Of a stretch of DNA of 32,199 bases, positions 1 through 7,154 are shown in pieces. Below the pieces are notes generated by a model. The model was not told where the DNA came from. It ran no database searches and saw only the letters and a program-made list of their open reading frames with translations. The position numbers and the translations under genes are program-made. How positions within the stretch are numbered: position 1 is the first letter of the stretch; each line of letters begins with the position of its first letter. Location: positions 1 to 32,199 of the forward strand of contig JACPRB010000285.1 of NCBI GenBank assembly GCA_016190155.1, given 5' to 3'. This stretch comes from Planctomycetota bacterium (lineage in GTDB: Bacteria > Planctomycetota > MHYJ01 > JACPRB01).

Positions 1-594
1 CTGGACCAGCCGTTCTTCGTGCTGGCCACCCAGAACCCGATCGAGCAGGAGGGCACGTATCCGCTGCCGGAGGCCCAGCTCGACCGGTTCATGTACAACA
101 TCATGGTGGGCTATCCGACGGAGGACGAAGAGCTGGAGATCATGAAGCTCACCACGAGCGGCTTCGACGTGAAGCTCCAGTCCATCCTGAGCGCCGGCGA
201 AATCCTCCAGCTGCAGCAGATCGTTCGCCGCGTGCCCATCGCGGATCACGTGACCAAGTACGCCATGGCCCTGGCGCGGGCCACGCGCGTGACGCAGGGG
301 GGCGTGCCCGAGTTCATCAAGGAGTGGGTCCAGTGGGGCGCCGGGCCGCGCGCCAGCCAGTACCTGATCATCGGCGCCAAAGCCCACGCCGTGCTCAAGG
401 GGCGCTACTACGTCACGATCGAGGACGTCCGCGCGGTCGCTCATCCGGTGCTGCGCCATCGCATCATCACGAACTTCTCCGCCGAGGCCGAAGGGGTCAC
501 GACGGACAAGGTCGTCGACAAGCTGCTGGAGGTGATTCCCGCGAAGGAGGCGGAGCTGGAGAAGGTGCCGGGGCTGCCGAAGGTGACGAGCTAG
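1..594 (+). CDS. MoxR-family AAA+ ATPase, C-terminal part (5' partial)
   Basis: The reading frame is open from base 1 and begins LDQPFFVLATQNPIEQEG, so the N-terminal half with Walker A and B lies outside the window. The LATQNPIEQEGTYPLPEAQLDRF stretch is the highly conserved sensor-1/arginine-finger segment of MoxR ATPases. The rest is the helical lid, with GPRASQYLIIGAKAHAVLKGR followed by the VTIEDVRAVAHPVLRHRI segment typical of the family. MoxR proteins are cytoplasmic chaperone-like ATPases that usually act with von Willebrand (VWA) proteins encoded next to them. Here a DUF58 gene starts two bases after the stop codon, followed by two membrane VWA genes, which is the standard MoxR operon order. 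The family is certain; the substrate is unknown. Confidence 0.95.
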   Translation: MDQPFFVLATQNPIEQEGTYPLPEAQLDRFMYNIMVGYPTEDEELEIMKLTTSGFDVKLQSILSAGEILQLQQIVRRVPIADHVTKYAMALARATRVTQGGVPEFIKEWVQWGAGPRASQYLIIGAKAHAVLKGRYYVTIEDVRAVAHPVLRHRIITNFSAEAEGVTTDKVVDKLLEVIPAKEAELEKVPGLPKVTS

Positions 595-595
595 C

Positions 596-1501
596 ATGCC
601 CGAAAACCCGCAGAAGTTCCTCGATCCCAAGATCCTCAACAAGGTCACGCGCCTGGACCTCAAGGCGCGGCACATCGTCGAGGGCTTCGTCGCGGGCATG
701 CACAAGAGCCCCTACCGCGGATTTTCCGTCGAGTTCGCCGCGCATCGCGAGTACAGTCCCGGGGACGACCTCAAGCACCTCGATTGGAAGGTCTTCGGCC
801 GCAGCGACCGCCTCTACGTCAAGCAGTACGAGCTGGAGACGAACCTGCGCTCGCACGTGCTGCTCGACACCTCGGAGTCGATGGACTACAAGAGCGGCGA
901 GCTGTCCAAGCTGGAGCTGGCGTGCTTCATCGCCGCGTCGATGTCCTACCTCATCCTGCGCCAGCAGGATTCCGTGGGCATCGTCACCTTCGACAAGGAG
1001 GTCAAGAGCAAGGTCCCCAGCTCCTCGAGCATGGGACACCTGCGCGCGATCCTGGGGACGCTGGCGGGCGCCAGCGCGCAGAACAAGACGGACCTCGCGA
1101 CGGTGCTGCACGTCATGGCGGAGCGGCTGAAGCGGCGCGGGTTGGTGATCCTGATCAGCGACCTCTTCGACGATCCGGACAAGATCCTCAAGGGCCTGCA
1201 GCACTTCCGCAGCCGGCGCCACGACGTCATCGTCTTTCACGTGCTCGACGAATACGAGCTGACGTTCCCGTTCCAGCGTATGACGCTCTTCGAGGGGATG
1301 GAGGAGTATCCCAAGCTCCTGGTGGATCCGCGGGCGCTGCGCCAGGCGTATCTCGAGGAGGTCGATCGGTTTTGCCAGAAGCTGCGCCGCGGATGCGTGC
1401 AGCAGATGGTCGACTACGTGCAGATCTCGACGGACCGGCAGCTCGACGTGGAACTGACGAAGTATCTCGCGTCGCGGTTGGCGACGGGGAGACAGCATTG
1501 A
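596..1501 (+). CDS. DUF58 domain-containing protein (VWA-like partner of MoxR)
   Basis: 301 aa. Residues 51-80 (REYSPGDDLKHLDWKVFGRS and the following DRLYVKQYE) are the diagnostic DUF58 signature. They are followed by DTSES at 91-95, a DxSxS metal-ion-dependent adhesion motif of the VWA fold. There is no signal peptide or membrane segment, so this is a soluble cytoplasmic member. The ATG start is one base after the moxR stop, with AAGGTG about 10 nt upstream, so translation is probably coupled. DUF58 proteins are thought to work with the MoxR ATPase in protein complex maturation or envelope stress functions; the specific client here cannot be inferred. Confidence 0.93.
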   Translation: MPENPQKFLDPKILNKVTRLDLKARHIVEGFVAGMHKSPYRGFSVEFAAHREYSPGDDLKHLDWKVFGRSDRLYVKQYELETNLRSHVLLDTSESMDYKSGELSKLELACFIAASMSYLILRQQDSVGIVTFDKEVKSKVPSSSSMGHLRAILGTLAGASAQNKTDLATVLHVMAERLKRRGLVILISDLFDDPDKILKGLQHFRSRRHDVIVFHVLDEYELTFPFQRMTLFEGMEEYPKLLVDPRALRQAYLEEVDRFCQKLRRGCVQQMVDYVQISTDRQLDVELTKYLASRLATGRQH

Positions 1502-1531
1502 GGACCCAGAGGGTGACAGAGGACCCAGAGA
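1499..1531 (+). repeat. Tandem GAGGACCCAGAG repeat in operon spacer
   Basis: GAGGACCCAGAG occurs at 1500-1511 and again, identically, at 1519-1530, separated by GGTGACA. The spacer between the DUF58 and BatA-like genes is only 57 bp, and the repeat fills half of it. The motif resembles the CAGAG-rich element near 23.57-23.70 kb (GAGGACACAGAGG), so both may belong to one dispersed intergenic repeat family. Confidence 0.55.
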
Positions 1532-1558
1532 AGAACCTCCTTATGGAAAGCGACGCTC

Positions 1559-3814
1559 GTGGGCTTCTTTAATCCATCCTTGCTCTGGTTCGCGCTCGGG
1601 GGGGCGATCCCGGTCATCATCCACCTCTTGCACCGGCAGAAGTACCGCCGCGTGCGGTGGGCCGCGATGGAATTCTTGCTGGCGGCGCTCAAGAAGACCC
1701 AGCGGCGGCTGCGCATCGAAAATCTGTTACTCCTGCTGGTGCGGATCCTGATCATGGTGATCCTGGCGCTGGCCCTGTCCCGGCCGTTCTTCCGGGAGGC
1801 GCCGCTGGAGGCGCTCGCCGAGAGCGATACGCATCACCTCTTCGTGATCGACAACAGCGCCTCCATGGCCTTCAAGAAGGCCCAGGAGTCCAGTCTGGAC
1901 GTGGCGAAGAAGACCGCGCTGAAGAAGCTCGAGGAGCTGCGCAAGCTCACCGAACAGGACAAGATCTCCGTCCTGCTGATGTCGAATTACCCGGAGGTCT
2001 TCGTCCCCGAGTCCAACAAGAAAGACCTCGTGCACCAGCGCATCAACGAGATCCGGCTGTCCCACTTCGGGACGAGCGCCCTGGCGACGTTCCAGAAGAT
2101 CGCCGAGGTCATCGAGAAGTCGAAGAACCAGGACAAACGCGTCTATCTCTTCACCGATCTGCAGCGCAACGCGTGGGACGCGGCGGACGAAACCGAGGCC
2201 CGCCGGTTCGCGGAGCTCACGAAGTCCCTGACCTCGCGCGACAGCGTCAAGGTGTATCTCATCGACGTCGGCACCGAAGGCGCCGAGAACCGCGCCGTCG
2301 TCGACCTGCGCGTGGAGAACCCCCTCGTCACGATGAAGGATTCCACGCGCTTCGCCGCGGACGTGCACAACTGGTCGAACGTCAGCCATCCGTCCGTGAC
2401 GGTCAACTTGATGGTCGACGGCGCGCTCGTCAAGACGGAGAGCGTCGCGCTGCCCGCCCAGTCGACGATCAGCGTCTCGTTCAAAGTCGATTTCGTGGAG
2501 GCGGGCGCCCATCACGTGCAGGTGTCCACGGAGCCGGACTTCCTCGACGTCGACGACCGCCGGACGTTCGCGCTGGAGGTGAAGGACGGCGTGGTCGGCC
2601 TGCTCGTCGACGGGGAGCCCGGCAACGCCCCGTGGTCGGGGGAGATCGACTACCTGCGGTTCGTCCTGGAGTTCTCGGATCTGTTCAAGCTGGACCGGCC
2701 GGTCACGCCGGAGATGTTCGAGACGGATCACCTGGAGCGGACCGACTTCATCGCGCTGTGCAACGTGCAGAGCCTCACGCAGGAGAAGGTCGAGAAGCTG
2801 GAGCAATTCGTGCACGGCGGAGGGGGGCTGCTCATCTCCGTCGGCGGGCGCGTGGATCGCGGCTGGTACAACGAGTTCCTGTGGAAGGAAGGCAAGGGGC
2901 TGCTGCCGGCCATGCTGGGCGAGAGCGCGGGGACTTCGCCCGAGGAGGACCAGCCCGTGCCGGTGCGCGTCCAGAGCTACCGGGAGGCGCATCCGATCTT
3001 CCGCACGTTCAGCAAGGGTCTGGCCAAGGCCCCGCGCGAATTGGTGTTCTACCAGTACTTCCGGCTGGAGAAGTTCGACGCCGAGGACGTCGTCGCGCGG
3101 CTCGACGACAATTTCGCGACGCCCCTGTGGGTGGAGAAGCGGTTCGGCGAAGGGCGCGTGCTGCTCTACAACAGCACCATGGACGACGGCTGGAATCTGC
3201 AGGTGCCGGGGCGCCCGCCCTACGTCGTCATGATGAAGACGGCGTGCGAGCACCTCGGCGCGCGGCCGTCGGGCCTTCGCAACCTCTTCATCGGCGACTT
3301 CATCGGGTTGCAGATGACCGCCGACAAGTTCCAGAACACGTTCACGCTGGACACGCCCGGCGAGGGACAGATCTCCATTTCTCCTGAAGTGCCCAAGCGG
3401 GAAGGCGGGACGTTCTGGATCAAGTATCCCACGCCTCCGCCGGAGCATCCGGTGGAAAGACCCGACTCCATCGAGAATGAAGGCCTTCGCAGCGCCGGCC
3501 TGTACAAGCTCGACAGGCTCAACCCCAGGCCGGAGGAACGTCCGGTGGCCTACTTCGCCGTCAACATGCCGCCGCGCGTCGTCTCGCCGGAGGAATTGCA
3601 TCGCGCCGAGGGGAACCTCGCGCGGATTCCCGTCGCCGAGATCCGCCGCCGGTGGCCGGACTTCCGCTTCGAGCTCATCGGAGAGAAGGTCGGCGAGGAA
3701 GTGGCGTTGACGCCTCCCGCGGCGGGACTGTGGAAGTATCTGCTCTATGTGCTGGTCGGGCTGCTCGGCCTGGAATCGGTACTGGCGTGGCTGTTCGGCA
3801 GGGCGAAGCAATGA
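1559..3814 (+). CDS. BatA-like membrane protein with VWA domain
   Basis: 751 aa with a GTG start; a weak GGAAAG lies 8 nt upstream and no better in-frame start exists. Residues 1-80 form the BatA N-terminal unit: a first hydrophobic segment (about 7-24), the basic stretch HRQKYRRVRWAAMEFL, and a second membrane helix (about 55-77). The VWA domain follows with DNSAS at 98-102 (MIDAS DxSxS). A central region (LLVDGEPG, then FVHGGGGLLISVGG) resembles the glutamine-amidotransferase-like fold common in these proteins. The C-terminus ends in a membrane helix (LLYVLVGLLGLESVLAWLFG). The expected topology is a large extracytoplasmic domain held by N- and C-terminal helices. It is the third gene of the MoxR operon and its stop overlaps the next start (ATGA). 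Confidence 0.88.
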   Translation: MGFFNPSLLWFALGGAIPVIIHLLHRQKYRRVRWAAMEFLLAALKKTQRRLRIENLLLLLVRILIMVILALALSRPFFREAPLEALAESDTHHLFVIDNSASMAFKKAQESSLDVAKKTALKKLEELRKLTEQDKISVLLMSNYPEVFVPESNKKDLVHQRINEIRLSHFGTSALATFQKIAEVIEKSKNQDKRVYLFTDLQRNAWDAADETEARRFAELTKSLTSRDSVKVYLIDVGTEGAENRAVVDLRVENPLVTMKDSTRFAADVHNWSNVSHPSVTVNLMVDGALVKTESVALPAQSTISVSFKVDFVEAGAHHVQVSTEPDFLDVDDRRTFALEVKDGVVGLLVDGEPGNAPWSGEIDYLRFVLEFSDLFKLDRPVTPEMFETDHLERTDFIALCNVQSLTQEKVEKLEQFVHGGGGLLISVGGRVDRGWYNEFLWKEGKGLLPAMLGESAGTSPEEDQPVPVRVQSYREAHPIFRTFSKGLAKAPRELVFYQYFRLEKFDAEDVVARLDDNFATPLWVEKRFGEGRVLLYNSTMDDGWNLQVPGRPPYVVMMKTACEHLGARPSGLRNLFIGDFIGLQMTADKFQNTFTLDTPGEGQISISPEVPKREGGTFWIKYPTPPPEHPVERPDSIENEGLRSAGLYKLDRLNPRPEERPVAYFAVNMPPRVVSPEELHRAEGNLARIPVAEIRRRWPDFRFELIGEKVGEEVALTPPAAGLWKYLLYVLVGLLGLESVLAWLFGRAKQ

Positions 3815-6417
3815 ACCTCCTCATGGCGCAATCCCGGTCGGAGGAGTGGATCTCCCGATTGCTGGGGATCGACCGGATCAACTTGAGCGACGGCGAGATC
3901 GGCCTGGACTGGCACCACAAGCTCGACGCGTGGGTGATCCTCCTGGTGATCGTTCCGGTCATTCTCGGCTTGGTGTGGTTCCTCTATCGCCGGGAGCGCA
4001 AGGACGTCGGTCCCGGGCCGAAGGTCCTGCTGACGGCGCTGCGCGCGGCGCTCGCGTTGCTCATCTTCCTTCTGCTCCTCGGCCCGATCCTGACGGTCGA
4101 GATCAACAAGATCCGCAAGAGCTACGTGCTCGTCCTGGTGGACGATTCGCTCTCGATGAAGAAGGTGGACGTCCCCAGCCGGGCGGATCAGAAGCTGGGA
4201 CTGGCGAAGGCCGTTCGGCTGCTCCAGGAAGGCGCGAAGGAAGTCACGCCCGAAGTGGAAGCGGCGCTCAAGACGCTGACGCGGGCGGACATCATCCGGC
4301 GCGTCCTGGAAGATCCAGAGCGGCGGATCCTGGACGAGATCGAAGCGAAGCTCAACGTGGCTTACTTCACGTTCTCCAAGGGCGCGCGGGCGGTGGAGAG
4401 CCGCGAGAAGCTGTTCGAGGTGTACAAGCCGGAAAGCATCATCGGCACGGAGACGGCGATCGGCGATTCCATCCGCCAGGCCCTGGCGATGTACAAGGGG
4501 CAGTCCGTCCTGGCGGTCATCGTGCTGTCGGACGGACGGAACAACTTCGGCGCTGAGCTCGGGCAGCACTACATCCCGATCTACACCGTGCTGGCCGGAA
4601 TCCCGCAGGAGACGCGCGACATCGCGCTCATCGAACTCGAGGCGCAGCAGGCGGTGCTCGTCAACGACAAGCTCCCCGTCAAATTCGGCGTCAAGAGCTC
4701 GGGGTACAACGGGCAGGAGATCGACGTCAACCTGCATGTCTACGAGATCAAGGACGCCGCCAAGGAGCTCTCGCTGGACGCCAAGGACGTGGAGACGTAC
4801 CTGCAGGAAAGCTCGCTCGATCAGACCAAGAAGATGACGCTGGACGGCTCGATGCGACAATCCGACGACCTCGTCTGGCAGCCGCGCGAAGCCGGGGAGT
4901 ATCTGCTGATCCTGCGCGTCCCTCCGCGGGAGGAAGAGCGGACGGACCTCAACAACGTGATCGTGCATCGCGTGCGGGTGGCGGACGACAAGATCAAGGT
5001 GCTCTACGTCGAGCATCCGCCGCGGTACGAATACCGTTTCCTCAAGAACGCGCTGATCCGCGACACGAAGATCCTGTGCCATTGCCTTCTGACCAGCGCG
5101 GACGAGGGGTTTCCCCAGGAGCACACGCGCGACCCGGGCGATCCCGACTTCAAGGAGCCGCTCAAGGAATTCCCGCGGACGCTCAAGGAGCTCCTGAAAT
5201 ACGACGTGATCATCATCGGCGACGTCGATCCCGGGCGGTTGGGCGGGCGCGAGGCGTGGGAGAACATCGAGAAGTTCGTGGCCAATTTCGGCGGCGGCGT
5301 GGTCTTCATCTCCGGCGTCATGAACAACCCTCGGACGTTCAAGGACACGCCGTTGGAACGCCTCTTGCCGGTCATCGTCGACGACGCCGGGCGCGACACG
5401 GAGCAGACGTATGAGCGCCAGTTCGGATACAAGCTGACGGACGAGGCGATCGTGCGGTCGGAGGCGCGCGGCGGGGCGCATCCCATCGTCTCTTTCCCCG
5501 CGCTCGGCAACGACCTCAACAGGATCGTGGAGGCGTGGGAGGATCGCGACGGTCGCAACGACGGGCTGGTGGGGGTGCGCTGGTTCCAGAAGGTGGTCAA
5601 GGTCAAGCCGCAGGGCAAGGTGCTCGTGGAGCTGACGGGCGTCCCGCAGCAGGAGACGCAGGCCAAGCGTCCGCCGCTGTTCGTCGCCGCGCACTACGGC
5701 TTCGGCCGCGTCTTCTGGAGCGCGACGGACGAGACGTGGTTGTGGCGTTATCTGGCGGGCGACCAGCCGTGGTTCTATCCGTTCTGGCAGCAAGCCATGT
5801 ACTGGACGCGCTACGGGAAGCTGCTGGGGGCGAAGCGATTCCGGCTGCGTCTGGACAGGCACGACCGCCGGTACATGACCGGCGACTCGGTGAATCTATA
5901 CGTGACGGCGTTCGACAAGAACTTCGAGCTGCTGGGCGATCCGGAGCTGGAGATCTATGTCGAGCCGCCGACGGGCAAGCGTCTGTCGGTCCGCTTGATC
6001 CGCGACAAGGAGCGCAACGGGTACTACGAAGGCAGTTTCAAGCCGACCGAGGTGGGGATGTACCGGGCGTGGGCGGGGGAGCCCGACGACGACTCGACGC
6101 GCGCCACGGAGAAATTCGTGGTGTATATCCCGAATCGGGAAGAGGACGAGCCGATCCTGGATCGCGAGGAGCTGCAGCGGATCGCGCACGCGTCCCATCC
6201 GGCCGAATCGGAGGGCGTGGAACATAAGGAGAGCGAGTGTCCGAACTTCTTCCCGATCGAGAAGGTCGGCGCGCTGCCGGAGGCGCTGAAGGAATCCAAG
6301 CACAGCCTGACGGAGCTCAAGGAGGACGACCTCTGGGACTCGCCGGCGGTGTACATCCTGTTCGGGCTGCTGATCACGATGGAGTGGATTCTGCGGAAGG
6401 CGTGGAGGATGCTGTAA
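3811..6417 (+). CDS. Large membrane-anchored VWA domain protein of the MoxR operon
   Basis: The ORF track begins at 3652, but the ATG at 3811 overlaps the previous stop as ATGA and leaves a sensible N-terminus, giving 868 aa. Two membrane helices (about 40-59 and 72-95) precede a VWA domain with DDSLS at 111-115. The middle region has an immunoglobulin-like stretch and a glutamine-amidotransferase-like stretch (KYDVIIIGDVDPG, FVANFGGGVVFISG). A last helix near 845-862 precedes a basic tail. This is the architecture of the large VWA protein commonly closing planctomycete MoxR operons. It probably works with the BatA-like protein at the cytoplasmic membrane; the exact function is unknown. Confidence 0.85.
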   Translation: MNLLMAQSRSEEWISRLLGIDRINLSDGEIGLDWHHKLDAWVILLVIVPVILGLVWFLYRRERKDVGPGPKVLLTALRAALALLIFLLLLGPILTVEINKIRKSYVLVLVDDSLSMKKVDVPSRADQKLGLAKAVRLLQEGAKEVTPEVEAALKTLTRADIIRRVLEDPERRILDEIEAKLNVAYFTFSKGARAVESREKLFEVYKPESIIGTETAIGDSIRQALAMYKGQSVLAVIVLSDGRNNFGAELGQHYIPIYTVLAGIPQETRDIALIELEAQQAVLVNDKLPVKFGVKSSGYNGQEIDVNLHVYEIKDAAKELSLDAKDVETYLQESSLDQTKKMTLDGSMRQSDDLVWQPREAGEYLLILRVPPREEERTDLNNVIVHRVRVADDKIKVLYVEHPPRYEYRFLKNALIRDTKILCHCLLTSADEGFPQEHTRDPGDPDFKEPLKEFPRTLKELLKYDVIIIGDVDPGRLGGREAWENIEKFVANFGGGVVFISGVMNNPRTFKDTPLERLLPVIVDDAGRDTEQTYERQFGYKLTDEAIVRSEARGGAHPIVSFPALGNDLNRIVEAWEDRDGRNDGLVGVRWFQKVVKVKPQGKVLVELTGVPQQETQAKRPPLFVAAHYGFGRVFWSATDETWLWRYLAGDQPWFYPFWQQAMYWTRYGKLLGAKRFRLRLDRHDRRYMTGDSVNLYVTAFDKNFELLGDPELEIYVEPPTGKRLSVRLIRDKERNGYYEGSFKPTEVGMYRAWAGEPDDDSTRATEKFVVYIPNREEDEPILDREELQRIAHASHPAESEGVEHKESECPNFFPIEKVGALPEALKESKHSLTELKEDDLWDSPAVYILFGLLITMEWILRKAWRML

Positions 6418-6493
6418 GAGGGTATCTCATTGGAGGACCTCGTCCTTCGGCGAAGATCGATGCGCGCGTTTCCAAGGATCCTGCTCCAGGTCG

Positions 6494-6499
6494 TATAAT
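6494..6499 (+). promoter_or_regulatory. TATAAT -10 box immediately upstream of the ECF sigma gene
   Basis: A perfect TATAAT ends seven bases before the ATG at 6507, so initiation 6-8 nt downstream of the box would give an almost leaderless transcript. The best -35 candidate is TTTCCA at 6469-6474, but its 19-nt spacer is poor. There is no Shine-Dalgarno sequence before the ATG, consistent with leaderless translation. Confidence 0.5.
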
Positions 6500-6506
6500 C
6501 CATCCC

Positions 6507-7154
6507 ATGGCTGAATTCGTACGCTTCCAGAGCACCCTCTGGTCGCGCATCCGGCTGGTCCAGCAGCGGGATGCCCGCGCGGTCACGGAGTTCGTCAACC
6601 GCTATCGTCCACCGGTCCTGTACTTCATCCACAACGCCGGTTTCACTGAAACGGACGCGGAGGATCTCGCCCAGGAGGTTTTCACCCGCCTGCTGGCCGA
6701 CGACGCCCTCTCCAAGGCCGACCAGCAGCGCGGACGCTTCCGCAGCTTCCTCATCGCCGTGGCCCGCAACGTGATTCGCGAAGAGCGCCGGCGGCGCCGA
6801 ACCGTCCCCCGAAGCGGGCTCGCGGAACCCGCGGCCCGCGAACCCGCCGACGAGGATTTCGACCACGCCTGGGTCGGCCAGCTGCTCGACTCGGCCCTGC
6901 GCGTCCTGGAGGCGGAGCGCCCGCTGCATCACCGCGCCCTTGCCGCTCATGTCCTGGACGGCAAGACGTACGAGCAGATCGCCGCCGAGCTGGGTCGCTC
7001 GCTGCAGGACGTCAGGAACTTCATCCATCGCAGCCGCCAAAGACTCACGGAGTTGCTTCGCGAGGAGATCTGGCGCTACTCCTCCTCCCGCGAAGAATAC
7101 GAGGACGAAATCCGCGCGTTGGCCCCCTTCCTGCACGCCAAGACGTCACTTTAG
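6507..7154 (+). CDS. ECF-type sigma-70 family RNA polymerase sigma factor
   Basis: The tracked ORF starts at 6237, but the ATG at 6507 begins a standard sigma protein of 215 aa. Region 2 is clear (AVTEFVNRYRPPVLYFI, then TDAEDLAQEVFTRLLAD and GRFRSFLIAVARNVIREERR). Region 4 is the helix-turn-helix segment DGKTYEQIAAELGRSLQDVRNFIHRSRQRL. The C-terminal tail of about 30 residues (SSREEYEDEIRALAPFLHA) is slightly longer than usual. No anti-sigma gene is adjacent. Instead the 3' end overlaps, tail to tail by 9 bp, a membrane Ser/Thr kinase gene; ECF factors near kinases are a recurrent planctomycete arrangement, and kinase control of the sigma factor is plausible but inferred. Confidence 0.88.
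   Translation: MAEFVRFQSTLWSRIRLVQQRDARAVTEFVNRYRPPVLYFIHNAGFTETDAEDLAQEVFTRLLADDALSKADQQRGRFRSFLIAVARNVIREERRRRRTVPRSGLAEPAAREPADEDFDHAWVGQLLDSALRVLEAERPLHHRALAAHVLDGKTYEQIAAELGRSLQDVRNFIHRSRQRLTELLREEIWRYSSSREEYEDEIRALAPFLHAKTSL

Noticed and set aside
1727-3811. 694-aa minus-strand ORF opposite the BatA-like gene
   Set aside because: Antisense shadow with the same biased composition and no motif.
3745-5862. 705-aa minus-strand ORF opposite the large VWA gene
   Set aside because: Low-complexity antisense shadow; the plus strand has VWA and membrane segments and an operon overlap.
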